Assembly: GCA_023386885.1 (NCBI GenBank) | Contig: JAEWIX010000025.1 | Span: 1 to 64,000 of the forward strand | Origin: Pseudomonadota bacterium | GTDB lineage: Bacteria > Pseudomonadota > Alphaproteobacteria > Rhizobiales > Xanthobacteraceae | Direction of reading: 5' to 3' | Length of the DNA stretch: 64,000 nucleotides | Shown here: piece after piece, positions 16,398 through 24,898 of the stretch | Layout: every line of letters begins with the position of its first letter | Position numbering within the stretch: position 1 is the first letter of the stretch | Notes under the pieces: model-generated | The model's database searches: none | What the model was told of the DNA's origin: nothing | Seen by the model: the letters and a program-made list of their open reading frames with translations, nothing else | Made by a program: the position numbers and the translations under genes

Positions 16398-16413
16398 AAG
16401 GAGGTGATCCTCC
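16398..16413 (+). other. Hairpin holding a 13-base full anti-16S sequence
   Basis: AAGGAGGTGATCC (16398-16410) is an exact complement of the last 13 bases of bacterial 16S rRNA, inside a small hairpin GGAGG-TGAT-CCTCC. It starts 41 bp after the crotonase stop. The ATG at 16395 opens a 16-codon frame ending at 16445 that runs through it. It may be chance, a translation element, or a ribosome-binding decoy. Confidence 0.3.
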
Positions 16414-16519
16414 ATCATCAGTCCGCGCTCAAGATCAATTTCTGACACGGTGGGGAAACCGATACTACGCCGCGGGTGCGCGCGGCTGTGCCGGCACGAG
16501 AAATAGGTCCGCTTCGCAA

Positions 16520-17908
16520 CTACACTGGAATCCGCACCGTGGCGCGCAGGCCGCCCATCGGGCTATCGCCGAGGGTGACATCACCGCCGTGCGAACGTGC
16601 GATGTCGCGGGTGATCGCAAGGCCGAGACCGGTACCGCCCTGATCCTGATTGCGGGCGTCGTCGAGCCGCAGGAACGGCTTGAACACCTCCTCCCACATG
16701 CTTTGCGGAATGCCCGGCCCGTCGTCGTCCACCGTAATCGTCAGCCAGCGATGGTCACGATGCCCCGAGATGGCAATCGTTCTCGCATAGCGCGACGCAT
16801 TCGAGACCAGATTGCCGAGACAACGCTTGAACGCCGCCGGCTTCACCGTCACCACCGGCAATCCCTGGAACGATACCGTCGCGGAATGGCCGTTGCGCTC
16901 GGCATCACCGCGCAATTCTTCCAGCGTCGCGGAAATGTCGGTGGGCTGCGCGCGCTCGTCGCCGTCACCACGCGCGAAAGCAAGATAGGCCTCCAGCATC
17001 CCCGACATCTCGTCGACGTCCTTGCGCATTCCTTCCAATTCGGGATTGTCGCCGATCAGTTCGAGTTCGAGCTTGAAGCGCGTCAGGATGGTGCGCAGGT
17101 CGTGGCTGACGCCAGCCAGCATCGCGGTGCGCTGCTCCATCGCGCGCTCGATGCGGGTTTTCATTTCGATGAAGGCGTGCGCCGCGCGCCGCACCTCGAG
17201 CGCGCCGCGCGGCCGGAAGTTCGGCGCCTCACGGCCCTTGCCAAAACTCTCGGCGGCATCCGCCAGCCGCACAATGGGCCGGATCTGATTCCGCAAAAAC
17301 AGCACGGCGACGATCAGCAGCACCGACGACGTGCTGAACATCCAGAGAAAGAAAATTTCCGAGTTCGACGCATAAGCAGCGCTGCGCTGCGCGAACACCC
17401 GCATCACCGAGTCTTCGAGCTGAATGCGGATTTCCACCAGCGAGGAACGCCCGACCGTGTCAATCCAGAACGGCCGGGAAATCTGCCGGCCGATCTGCGC
17501 CGACAGAGACTGGTCGAGCAGCGAAAAAAACGGCTTCGGTCCGGGCTGCGGCATATCGCCGAGCGGCAGGAAATCGACCACGAGTCCCAACCGCTGTTGC
17601 GCGATCCGGCGTAGCAACGCGTGGTCCTTGTCCTGCGGATAGCCGCGATAGACGTCGATCAGCGCGGCGATGTCCTGCACCACCGTGGCCGACAGCCGCC
17701 GCGTCACCGTATTCCAGTGCCGCTCCATGAACACGAAGGCGACCACCGATTGCAGCACCACCATCGGCACGATCATGATCAGCAATGCGCGGGCGTAGAG
17801 TCCCTTCGGCATCCAGCTCTTGAACGAATTGCCGAGCCGCTTGTTGAAAGTGGAGACGCGCTGCGCAGCGCTGCGGATCAGCGTCATGCCGGTATCGAGT
17901 GTGCTCAT
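16520..17908 (-). CDS. EnvZ-type sensor histidine kinase (462 aa)
   Basis: Inner-membrane two-component kinase. Membrane helix 1 is at about residues 41-60, a periplasmic loop of roughly 125 residues follows, helix 2 is near 185-205, then a HAMP linker (NQIRPIVRLADAAESFGKG), the HisKA box with phospho-acceptor His269 (AGVSHDLRT), and an ATPase domain with the N box (NLVSNASRYA), DDDGPGIP and GTGLGLAI. The ATG at 17908 lies 10 bp after the OmpR-type gene, so the regulator and kinase form one operon. An extra N-terminal 65 residues is possible by reading further upstream but has no support. The signal is unknown. Confidence 0.9.
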   Translation of the reverse strand: MSTLDTGMTLIRSAAQRVSTFNKRLGNSFKSWMPKGLYARALLIMIVPMVVLQSVVAFVFMERHWNTVTRRLSATVVQDIAALIDVYRGYPQDKDHALLRRIAQQRLGLVVDFLPLGDMPQPGPKPFFSLLDQSLSAQIGRQISRPFWIDTVGRSSLVEIRIQLEDSVMRVFAQRSAAYASNSEIFFLWMFSTSSVLLIVAVLFLRNQIRPIVRLADAAESFGKGREAPNFRPRGALEVRRAAHAFIEMKTRIERAMEQRTAMLAGVSHDLRTILTRFKLELELIGDNPELEGMRKDVDEMSGMLEAYLAFARGDGDERAQPTDISATLEELRGDAERNGHSATVSFQGLPVVTVKPAAFKRCLGNLVSNASRYARTIAISGHRDHRWLTITVDDDGPGIPQSMWEEVFKPFLRLDDARNQDQGGTGLGLAITRDIARSHGGDVTLGDSPMGGLRATVRIPV

Positions 17909-17918
17909 CGGGCACCGT

Positions 17919-18644
17919 TCACGGCGAGGCGACCAGACGATAGCCGACGCCGCGCACCGCCTGCAGGAACAACGGATTGGCGGGATCGCGCTCGATCTTG
18001 CGCCGCAGCCGGTTGATCTGCACATCCACCGCGCGCTCGTTGACGTTGCCGCCGGACCCGGTGAGATCGCCGCGCGGCACGGTTTCTCCCGGAATCGCTG
18101 CAAGGATGCGCAGCATCTCGCGTTCGCGGTCGGTCAGGTGGATGACCGTCTCGCCCTCGCGCAGTTCCCCACGATCCAGATAATAAACGAACGGCCCGAA
18201 CCGCACGGATTCCACTTTCGCCACCGGCGCGGGCGTGGCGCGCTTGAGGATATTACCGATCCGCAGCAGCAATTCACGCGGCTCGAAGGGCTTCGCGACA
18301 TAATCGTCGGCGCCGATCTGCAAGCCTTCGATGCGGCTTTCCGCTTCGTGGCGCGCGGTGAGCATCACGATCGGCACGGTTGATGTGGTGCGGATGAAGC
18401 GCGCGAGATCGAAGCCGGTTTCGCCCGGCATCATCACGTCCAGAATGAGTAGATCGAAATGGAGGCCCTGCAACTTGGCGCGCGCGTCGGCAGCGCTCAT
18501 CGCCGTAGTGACGCGGTAGCCTTCGCCGGCGAGAAAGCGGGACAGCAGATCGCGGATCCGGCGATCGTCATCGACCAGCAGCAAATGCGGTGCATCGTCG
18601 GCAGGTTGGATCGGCGGTCGAGCCATGGTTGAAACCGTTGTCAT
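17919..18644 (-). CDS. OmpR/PetR-family response regulator (241 aa)
   Basis: Receiver domain with acidic pocket DDDRR near residue 26, phospho-acceptor aspartate in LLILDVMMPGETG, and the conserved Thr and Lys (VMLTAR, YVAKPFEPRELL), followed by an OmpR-type winged helix with NERAVDVQINRLRRKIE and VRGVGYRL. Its ATG overlaps the MarR-family stop by one base (TAATG), and the kinase gene follows 10 bp later. A MarR-type gene directly before an OmpR-type gene is the petP-petR arrangement known from Rhodobacter and bradyrhizobia. Confidence 0.92.
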   Translation of the reverse strand: MTTVSTMARPPIQPADDAPHLLLVDDDRRIRDLLSRFLAGEGYRVTTAMSAADARAKLQGLHFDLLILDVMMPGETGFDLARFIRTTSTVPIVMLTARHEAESRIEGLQIGADDYVAKPFEPRELLLRIGNILKRATPAPVAKVESVRFGPFVYYLDRGELREGETVIHLTDREREMLRILAAIPGETVPRGDLTGSGGNVNERAVDVQINRLRRKIERDPANPLFLQAVRGVGYRLVASP

Positions 18645-19207
18645 TAGTCCCTCGCCTCGGGACGATGATGATCCAGCAAGCGTTCCAGCACCTTGTCCGA
18701 GTCCTCGCGATCGATCATGCCGCGCAGAAACTGACTGACGGCCGCCGCATCCGATGCATCGAGGCCACTCATCGCTCGCGTGATCCGATCGGTCTGCAAT
18801 CCGGCCAGCTTGGCGATCAGCGCCTCACCCTTGGCGGTGGCGAACAACAGACGCTGCCGCCGGTCCTGATCGCCGGCGCGCTGCACGATATACCCTTCCT
18901 CGAGCAATTGCTTGAGGACTCGCCCCAACGACTGCTTGGTAATGCGAAGTACCCCAAGCAGATCGGCGACAGTGAGACCCGGATAGCGATGCACGAAATG
19001 CACGACGCGGTGATGGGCGCGACCGAAGCCGAACGCCTCCAGCACGTGATCGGCATCGCCGACGAAATCGCGATAGGCGAAGAACAGCAACTCGATGATG
19101 TCCCAGCGCAACGGCGGGCCCCCGCCCGCCGGCGCGCCATCGCCGTCCGGCCGGTCGTGCCCGGCCGAGGAGCCCGCTTCGGCCTTCGCAAAATTTATGT
19201 CAGCCAT
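18644..19207 (-). CDS. MarR-family regulator, PetP-like (187 aa)
   Basis: Winged helix-turn-helix regulator of the MarR family: the core HRVVHFVHRYPGLTVADLLGVLRITKQSLGR segment and the wing QRAGDQDRRQRLLFATAKG are clear (about residues 70-135). The N-terminal 40 residues are low-complexity and Gly/Pro-rich. The start is the ATG at 19207; a TTG seven codons upstream is the alternative, and neither has a strong ribosome site. It is the first gene of the MarR-OmpR-kinase operon, like PetP in front of PetR. Divergent from ilvE across 287 bp. Confidence 0.85.
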   Translation of the reverse strand: MADINFAKAEAGSSAGHDRPDGDGAPAGGGPPLRWDIIELLFFAYRDFVGDADHVLEAFGFGRAHHRVVHFVHRYPGLTVADLLGVLRITKQSLGRVLKQLLEEGYIVQRAGDQDRRQRLLFATAKGEALIAKLAGLQTDRITRAMSGLDASDAAAVSQFLRGMIDREDSDKVLERLLDHHRPEARD

Positions 19208-19494
19208 ATTGACGTATCTTGGTCTCAATGTTACAAAAAGGACGATGGTAGCGAAATATTAGATCGTTTTCGCCCCATTCCTGGTTCTAAGTTTGCGCGG
19301 CCTATTCGTTTTCCCGCCGACACCAGCGTTGAAATTTCTGCACCACCCGATTGTCGGCCGACGGCCCGGCAAACATACTGGAGTTCGCCTGTTCCGCAAA
19401 AGTTGAAAGCCGCTTTGCAGATGGAATGGGCATAAAATTGACGACAATCCGACCAGGCGCCTTGGCGCGCGTCGCTAGATCCGGGAGATGATCC
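19208..19494. promoter_or_regulatory. Divergent promoter region between the MarR gene and ilvE
   Basis: 287 bp without a supported gene. The first 70 bp next to the MarR gene are AT-rich (TGTTACAAAAAGG, GCGAAATATTAG) and are the likely promoter region of the MarR operon. A ribosome site (CGGGAGATGATCC) lies just before ilvE. No confident operator or terminator was recognised. Confidence 0.4.
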
Positions 19495-20607
19495 ATGGGA
19501 GTTTCGTTCGATAAAGCCGATGGCTCGCTCTGGTTGACGTTCGACGTCCAGCCGAAGGCCGATCCGACCTCCGACGCGGACCGCGCCGCCAAGCTCAAGG
19601 ACCCGGGCTTTGGCCGCGTGTTCACCGACCACATGGCGATCGTCCGCTACAGCGCGGACAAGGGCTGGCACAGCGCGCGGGTCGAATCCCGCGCCAACTT
19701 CCCGCTCGATCCGGCAACCGCGGTGCTGCACTACGCGCAGGAAATCTTCGAGGGGCTGAAGGCCTATCGGCGGGACGACGGCGGCGTGAACCTGTTCCGC
19801 CCCGATGCCAATGCCAAACGCTTCCGCAATTCGGCCGACCGCATGGCGATGGCGCCGGTGCCGGAGGCGGTGTTTATCGAGGCGGTCGAGCAACTGGTGC
19901 AGATCGACCGTGCCTGGATTCCGGGCGGCGAAGGCAGCCTCTATATCCGTCCCTTCATGATCGCCAATGAAATCTTCCTCGGCGTCAAGCCGTCGTCGGA
20001 GTACATCTTCGCGGTGATCGCCTCGCCGGTCGGCTCCTATTTCAAGGGCGGCCCGGCGCCGGTCTCGATCTGGGTGTCGGAGAATTACACCCGCGCCGCC
20101 GTCGGCGGCACCGGTGCCGTCAAATGCGGCGGCAATTACGCGGCGTCCTTGCGCGCGCAGGCCGAAGCCATCGATCACGGCTGCGATCAGGTGGTGTTCC
20201 TCGATGCGGTCGAGCATCGCTATGTCGAAGAACTGGGCGGCATGAACGTGTTCTTCGTGTTCGACGACGGCTCGCTGCTGACACCGCCGCTCGGCACCAT
20301 CCTGCCCGGCATCACCCGCGACTCAATCATCGCGTTGGCAAAGGAAGCCGGCACGCCGGTGCGCGAGGCACCCTACACCATCGATCAGTGGCGCGCCGAC
20401 GCCGCCAGCGGCAAGCTGAAGGAGGCTTTCGCTTGCGGCACCGCGGCTGTGATCTCGCCGATCGGCAAGGTGTGCTCGGCGAAGGGTGACTTCACCATCA
20501 GCGGCGGCGCCGCCGGCCCGGTGGCGATGGGACTACGCAAGAAGCTGGTCGACATCCAGTACGGCCGCGCGGCCGACACGCACAACTGGATCAAGAAGGT
20601 CCTGTAA
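19495..20607 (+). CDS. ilvE: Branched-chain amino acid aminotransferase (long type, 370 aa)
   Basis: PLP-dependent class IV aminotransferase making leucine, isoleucine and valine from their 2-oxo acids. The VLHYAQEIFEGLKAYR block, the PLP lysine Lys210 in VKCGGNYAAS, and the ELGGMNVFFVF and GTAAVISPIG cofactor-binding segments are present. The 370-residue length and N-terminus put it in the BCAT group shared with eukaryotes. The ATG has CCGGGAG upstream. A hairpin repeat begins 6 bp after the stop. A second, shorter class IV aminotransferase follows, and both proteins begin MGVSFD. Confidence 0.93.
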   Translation: MGVSFDKADGSLWLTFDVQPKADPTSDADRAAKLKDPGFGRVFTDHMAIVRYSADKGWHSARVESRANFPLDPATAVLHYAQEIFEGLKAYRRDDGGVNLFRPDANAKRFRNSADRMAMAPVPEAVFIEAVEQLVQIDRAWIPGGEGSLYIRPFMIANEIFLGVKPSSEYIFAVIASPVGSYFKGGPAPVSIWVSENYTRAAVGGTGAVKCGGNYAASLRAQAEAIDHGCDQVVFLDAVEHRYVEELGGMNVFFVFDDGSLLTPPLGTILPGITRDSIIALAKEAGTPVREAPYTIDQWRADAASGKLKEAFACGTAAVISPIGKVCSAKGDFTISGGAAGPVAMGLRKKLVDIQYGRAADTHNWIKKVL

Positions 20608-20612
20608 CAAGC

Positions 20613-20669
20613 AGCGGAGCATGATCCCGAAAGCTGGGACCCGTTTCTCGACCCAGTTCATGCTCCGCT
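20613..20669. repeat. 57-bp palindromic repeat after ilvE
   Basis: Perfect 12-bp outer stem AGCGGAGCATGA / TCATGCTCCGCT with inner complementary CTGGG and CCCAG. GGAGCATGATCC...TTCATGCTCC elements of this sort are dispersed in rhizobial genomes (general knowledge). It starts 6 bp after the ilvE stop and would fold in the 3' end of that message. Confidence 0.7.
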
Positions 20670-20800
20670 AAAATTCGTCCGCTGCCTTCATAACCAACGC
20701 TCACATCGTTTCATCCAGCGTGGGACCACCGGTCCCGCGAACGGGACAGTGCGCGCCATTTACCCGAAGCATTTTCGTCAACACGAACCGGAGACATCAC

Positions 20801-21685
20801 ATGGGCGTTTCGTTCGACAACATGGACGGCGTGATCTGGTACGACGGCAAACTGGTGCCGTGGGCGGATGCGAATATCCACCTCCTCACCCACGGGCTGC
20901 ACTACGCAAGCTGCGTGTTCGAGGGCGAGCGCGCTTACGGCGGCGAGGTATTCCGCAGCACCGCGCATTCCGAGCGGCTGAAAAACTCCGCGCGGATTCT
21001 CGATTTCGAGATTCCGTATTCGGTGGCCGAAATCGATGCCGCGAAAAAGCTGGTGCTCGATAGCAACAAGCTGACCGATGCCTATCTCCGCCCGATTGCC
21101 TGGCGCGGCTCGGAGATGATGGGCGTGTCGGCGCCGTCCAATACCATCCACCTCGCCATCGCCTGCTGGACTTGGCCGAGCTATTTCGATCCGGCTGAGC
21201 GCCTGAAAGGCATTCGCGTCGCGCTCGCCGAATATCGCCGGCCCGATCCGCGCACCATTCCGGCACTGGCCAAAGCATCGGGGCTCTACATGATCTGCAC
21301 CATCTCCAAGCACAAGGCGGAGCGCGCGGGCTATGCCGATGCGATGATGCTGGACTGGGACGGCCGCGTCGCCGAATGCACCGGCGCCAACATCTTCTTC
21401 GTCAAGGATGGTCAGTTGCATACGCCGATCGCCGACTGCTTCCTCGCCGGCATTACCCGCGCCACCGTGATCGACCTCGCCAGGCGGCGCGGCATCGAAG
21501 TGATCGAGCGCCGCATCCTGCCGGAGGAACTGTCCAGCTTCAGCGAATGCTTCCTCACCGGCTCGGCCGCCGAGGTGACGCCGGTGGCCGAGATCGCGCA
21601 GTGGCGGTTCACACCCGGTGCGCTGACGGCCCAACTGATGCAGGATTATGCCGCCGAGGTGCAGCAGAAGCAGGCGGCGGCGTGA
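20801..21685 (+). CDS. Class IV aminotransferase, short branched-chain type (294 aa)
   Basis: PLP enzyme of the IlvE / D-amino-acid aminotransferase fold: THGLHYASCVFEGERAY block, PLP lysine Lys158 in PALAKASGLY, and the AECTGANIFFVKDG and FLTGSAAEVTPV cofactor segments. It is closer to the bacterial 300-residue IlvE type than to its upstream neighbour, with which it shares only the fold and the first six residues. The likely reaction is branched-chain amino acid transamination, but other 2-oxo acids are possible. ACCGGAGACATCAC precedes the ATG. The stop is 6 bp before the convergent MATE gene stop. Confidence 0.87.
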   Translation: MGVSFDNMDGVIWYDGKLVPWADANIHLLTHGLHYASCVFEGERAYGGEVFRSTAHSERLKNSARILDFEIPYSVAEIDAAKKLVLDSNKLTDAYLRPIAWRGSEMMGVSAPSNTIHLAIACWTWPSYFDPAERLKGIRVALAEYRRPDPRTIPALAKASGLYMICTISKHKAERAGYADAMMLDWDGRVAECTGANIFFVKDGQLHTPIADCFLAGITRATVIDLARRRGIEVIERRILPEELSSFSECFLTGSAAEVTPVAEIAQWRFTPGALTAQLMQDYAAEVQQKQAAA

Positions 21686-21691
21686 CGCGCG

Positions 21692-23089
21692 TCAACTCAT
21701 CGGCACCAGCTTCAACCGCGCCCGACGAGTCCAGCGACGGATCATCAGGATAGCGACGGCCACAAGCCCGGACGCCAGCCCGATCCAGATGCCGACGCCG
21801 CCGAAGCCGAGCTTGAACGCGAACAACAGGCTCAGCGACATGCCGAAGCCCCAATAGCCGAGACCGGCATAGATCATCGGCACGCGTGTATCGTTGAGAC
21901 CGCGCAACATACCCGCGCCGACCACTTGCGCGCCGTCGGCGATCTGAAACACCGCCGCGCAGACCAGGAACGACACTGCAAGCGACACCACCTGCGCGTT
22001 CGCCGGATCGGCAATATCGACAAAGGCTGCAATCAGCAGTTCAGGCGCTGCGATCAGCAAAACGCTGGTGGTCGACATGAAGGCGATGGCGATGGCGAAT
22101 GCCGTCCATCCGGCGCGCGTGACACCGTCGATGTCGCCGGCACCATAGGCGCGGCCGACACGAACCGTCGCTGCCTGCGCCAAGCCCATCGGCACCATGA
22201 ACGACACCGAAGCGATCTGAATGGCGATGGCATGTGCGGCAATCGCCGCTGTGCCGAACTGTCCCATCAGAAACACTGCGGCATTGAACACCGTGATCTC
22301 GAATGCCAGCGCCGCGCCGATCGGCAAGCCGATGCGCCAGAGCGTGCCGAGACGCGGCCAATCCGGTCGCCACCAGCGGCCGAACAACCGGTAACGGCGG
22401 AATCGCTTACCGAATGTCACCACCACTGCGAGTCCCACGAACAGGAACAGGTTGGAAAGACTGGTCGCCATGCCGGAGCCGCGCAGGCCCAGCGCGGGAA
22501 AACCCAGATGACCGAAAACGAGAATCCAGTTGGCGGCAACGTTGAACAGAATTGCCGTGCCGGTGATCATCAGCGCCCATAGCGGCCGCTCCAGCGCGGC
22601 GACATAGGAGCGCAGCACGATGTAACCGAGCGCCGGCAACAGGCCCCACTGCAACTCATGGACAAAGGTCTGCGCCGCCGCGGCAAGTTCCGGCTCCTGA
22701 TCGAACAGCAGCAGGATCGGTTCGGTGTGCCACAGCACAAGCCAGCTCGGAAGCGCGATGATGACGGCTGACCACAGGCCCTGACGGAAGGTGCGGCGAA
22801 CATCGCGCACCATGTGCAGCTTGCGGCCGAGTGCATTCGCCATCATCGGCGAGGTCGCGGTGACGACGCCGATGCCGAAGATCAGGATCGCGAGATAGAG
22901 ATTAACGCCGAGGGTGCCAGCCGCAAGCGCCGCAGGGCCGACACGGCCCAGCACCAGCACGTCGGTGGTGGTCAGGGCAATCTGCGCGAGATTGGTAAGC
23001 ACCAGCGGCCAGCCAAGCACCAGCGTCGCCCGGAATTCTCCGAGCCAGGCGTCGCGCGTGAACGCGTTCTGGCGAGCAACGAAAAGCAT
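21692..23089 (-). CDS. MATE-family multidrug/toxin efflux protein (465 aa)
   Basis: Inner-membrane exporter with about 12 hydrophobic helices and MatE-repeat features (WPLVLTNLAQIALTTTDVLVLGRVG near the N-terminus; GMATSLSNLFLFVGLAVVV mid-protein). It exports cationic or aromatic compounds in exchange for Na+ or H+. The ATG at 23089 gives the normal length; readings from 23203 add a low-quality arginine-rich tail. It lies downstream of prmB, separated by a hairpin (23175-23200) and tandem repeat, so it is probably a separate transcript. Substrate unknown. Confidence 0.87.
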   Translation of the reverse strand: MLFVARQNAFTRDAWLGEFRATLVLGWPLVLTNLAQIALTTTDVLVLGRVGPAALAAGTLGVNLYLAILIFGIGVVTATSPMMANALGRKLHMVRDVRRTFRQGLWSAVIIALPSWLVLWHTEPILLLFDQEPELAAAAQTFVHELQWGLLPALGYIVLRSYVAALERPLWALMITGTAILFNVAANWILVFGHLGFPALGLRGSGMATSLSNLFLFVGLAVVVTFGKRFRRYRLFGRWWRPDWPRLGTLWRIGLPIGAALAFEITVFNAAVFLMGQFGTAAIAAHAIAIQIASVSFMVPMGLAQAATVRVGRAYGAGDIDGVTRAGWTAFAIAIAFMSTTSVLLIAAPELLIAAFVDIADPANAQVVSLAVSFLVCAAVFQIADGAQVVGAGMLRGLNDTRVPMIYAGLGYWGFGMSLSLLFAFKLGFGGVGIWIGLASGLVAVAILMIRRWTRRARLKLVPMS

Positions 23090-23145
23090 GGCAATACGAT
23101 CATCAAGGCGGCGGCGTGGTTGATATGACAGCGCTAAGACACAGT

Positions 23146-23176
23146 CGAAAGACAATGAAAGCGAAAGACAATGAAA
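23146..23176. repeat. Tandem duplication of a 16-base unit
   Basis: CGAAAGACAATGAAAG is followed directly by a second copy, CGAAAGACAATGAAA. It lies between the MATE start and the hairpin after prmB. It probably arose by slippage and could alter spacing of the MATE promoter region. Confidence 0.6.
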
Positions 23177-23200
23177 CCTCCGGCGGCATCGCCGGAGGTT
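23175..23200 (-). terminator. Hairpin after the prmB operon
   Basis: Perfect 11-bp stem AACCTCCGGCG / CGCCGGAGGTT with a GCAT loop. On the leftward strand it is followed by TTTCATTGTC, a weak U-tract. It probably ends the uvrC-pgsA-moaD-moaE-prmB transcript. Confidence 0.5.
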
Positions 23201-23310
23201 CACATCTGTCGTTCGCTGGATGGGCTTTATTTAGGCGCGTGGCGGTGATTTGGCCAGAGCCCGCCACGCAGGGCGGCCATGCCTGCGGCAAAATGAGGCC
23301 GGGATGAGAA

Positions 23311-23341
23311 CGTCATGGCCGAATTTATTCCGGCCACGACG
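23311..23341. repeat. Short hairpin of the GTCATGGCCG repeat type
   Basis: CGTCATGGCCG and CGGCCACGACG pair with one mismatch around a 9-base loop. The arm resembles the outer end of the element at 6041-6130, so it may be a truncated copy of the same repeat family. Confidence 0.45.
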
Positions 23342-23381
23342 AAAGCAAAGTCGACGCCACGAAGCGAAAGCGATCAACCCC

Positions 23382-24404
23382 TCACACGAGTGTCGCGAGC
23401 GTTGCGGCGTCGATCCAGAACACTTCACCCTCGGAGTCCTCGGTATCGAGCCAGAGCATCGGCAATTCGGGATAGGCAGCCTCCAGCGCCTCGCGACAGC
23501 GGCCGATCTCGCACAGCAGGCCGCCGTGCGGCGTCAGATGCCATGCCGCCTCGCGCAGGATGCGATGCACGATGTCGAGGCCGTCGTCGCCGCCGTCGAA
23601 CGCCATCTTCGGTTCATAACGACACTCGCGTGGCAGGTTCGCCATGCCCTGCGCATCGACGTAAGGCGGATTGCTGATGATGAGGTCGTAGCGCGCGTCA
23701 CCCAGCGGCGCGAACAGGTCGCCGCTGTGGAGCGCGATGCGATCCGTCAGTCCATAGTCGGCGACATTCTTTGCCGCGACCTTCAGCGCGTCCTTCGACA
23801 GATCGACGGCGTCGATCTGCGCGTTGGGAAAATGCCGGCTTGCCAGAATCGCGAGGCAGCCCGAGCCGGTGCAAAGATCGAGTACGCTTTCCACCGCGCC
23901 GAGATCGTCGATCAGCGCGCCGCCGTCCATCTCGTCCGATCCGGAGAAATGCGAGTCCAGCAATTCGCCGATGAAGGAGCGCGGCACGATGACGCGCTCG
24001 TCGACATAGAACGGCAGACCGCGCATGTAGATCTTATTGACGAGATAAGCCGTCGGCTTGCGGGTGGTGACCCGCGCCTCGATCAGGTCGAGCAGCTTCG
24101 CGCTCTCAGTGGCGGTAACGCGCGCGGTTGCGAACATTTCAAGCTGGTCGGGATGCAGATGCAGCGTCTCGCAGATCAGGAACGCAGCATCCGCCACCGG
24201 ATCGGTGGTGCCGTGCGCGAACGCCACATCCGCCTCGATGAAGCGGCTGACCGCGTAGCGCACGAAATCCAGCAAGGTCAGCAGTTCGCCGCGCGCGGGC
24301 CGGACGATCTTCGCGGCCTTCGCCAGGGGGGCCGCCGCAGCTTTCTTCGCCGTGGCACGCGGCTCTTTGGCGCGTGCTGGTTTGGAAAGTGTTTTCTTTG
24401 CCAT
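23382..24404 (-). CDS. prmB: Ribosomal protein L3 glutamine N5-methyltransferase-like protein (PrmB, 340 aa)
   Basis: SAM-dependent methyltransferase of the HemK/PrmB group that methylates the glutamine of a GGQ-like site; PrmB acts on ribosomal protein L3. Visible are the SAM motif VLDLCTGSGCLAI, the NPPY catalytic motif (ISNPPYVDAQG), and the RSFIGELLD region before it. A lysine/alanine-rich tail of about 40 residues precedes the conserved part. The start overlaps the moaE stop by one base (TGATG), so it is translationally coupled as the last gene of the uvrC-pgsA-moaD-moaE-prmB run. Confidence 0.88.
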   Translation of the reverse strand: MAKKTLSKPARAKEPRATAKKAAAAPLAKAAKIVRPARGELLTLLDFVRYAVSRFIEADVAFAHGTTDPVADAAFLICETLHLHPDQLEMFATARVTATESAKLLDLIEARVTTRKPTAYLVNKIYMRGLPFYVDERVIVPRSFIGELLDSHFSGSDEMDGGALIDDLGAVESVLDLCTGSGCLAILASRHFPNAQIDAVDLSKDALKVAAKNVADYGLTDRIALHSGDLFAPLGDARYDLIISNPPYVDAQGMANLPRECRYEPKMAFDGGDDGLDIVHRILREAAWHLTPHGGLLCEIGRCREALEAAYPELPMLWLDTEDSEGEVFWIDAATLATLV

Positions 24405-24874
24405 CAGGATTTGGTCCAGCGCGCGGCGGCCGCGTCGTCATGCGCAGCGGCATCGACCCAGTTCGTGTCGCCGGCCGCGCGATCCTCGCGCTTCCAGAAC
24501 GGCGCGCGCGTCTTCAGATAATCCATCAAAAATTCCGCCGCCTCGAATGCCGCCTGCCGATGCGACGACGCGGTGACCACCAGCACGATGTTCTCGCCCG
24601 GTACGATGCGGCCATAACGATGGATGACAGTGACGCCGAGCAGCGGCCAACGCTTCAACGCCTCCTCGACATGGCGGCCGATCTCGGCTTCCGCCATGCC
24701 GGGATAATGTTCGAGCGTCAGTGCATCGATGGCGTCACCATCCGTGCCGCCGCGACAGACGCCGCTGAACGACACCACCGCGCCGACATCGGTGCGGCCG
24801 GCCGACATCGCGGCGACCTCGCGCGCGGTGTCGAAGTCGGCCTCTTGCAGGCGGATGGTGACGGGAGTGGTCAT
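24404..24874 (-). CDS. moaE: Molybdopterin synthase catalytic subunit MoaE (156 aa)
   Basis: Large subunit of molybdopterin synthase, which puts two dithiolene sulfurs from MoaD onto cyclic pyranopterin monophosphate. Family motifs seen are GAVVSFSGVCR, LTLEHYPGMAEAEI, VIHRYGRIVPGENIVLV and SSHRQAAFEAAEFLMDYLK, the last containing the catalytic lysine region, followed by APFWKRE. Length is normal. It lies 24 bp after moaD, together giving the whole synthase. Confidence 0.95.
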   Translation of the reverse strand: MTTPVTIRLQEADFDTAREVAAMSAGRTDVGAVVSFSGVCRGGTDGDAIDALTLEHYPGMAEAEIGRHVEEALKRWPLLGVTVIHRYGRIVPGENIVLVVTASSHRQAAFEAAEFLMDYLKTRAPFWKREDRAAGDTNWVDAAAHDDAAAARWTKS

Positions 24875-24898
24875 ATCACGCGATCACAACGCCAGATG

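Noticed and set aside
16398..16410. 16S rRNA fragment
   Set aside because: Only 13 bases match, with no flanking rRNA sequence, so it is not an rRNA gene remnant.
18644..19207. MarR protein as regulator of the hydroxycinnamate cluster
   Set aside because: It is operonic with an OmpR-type regulator and kinase (petP-petR layout) and 11 kb from the cluster; a link is not supported.
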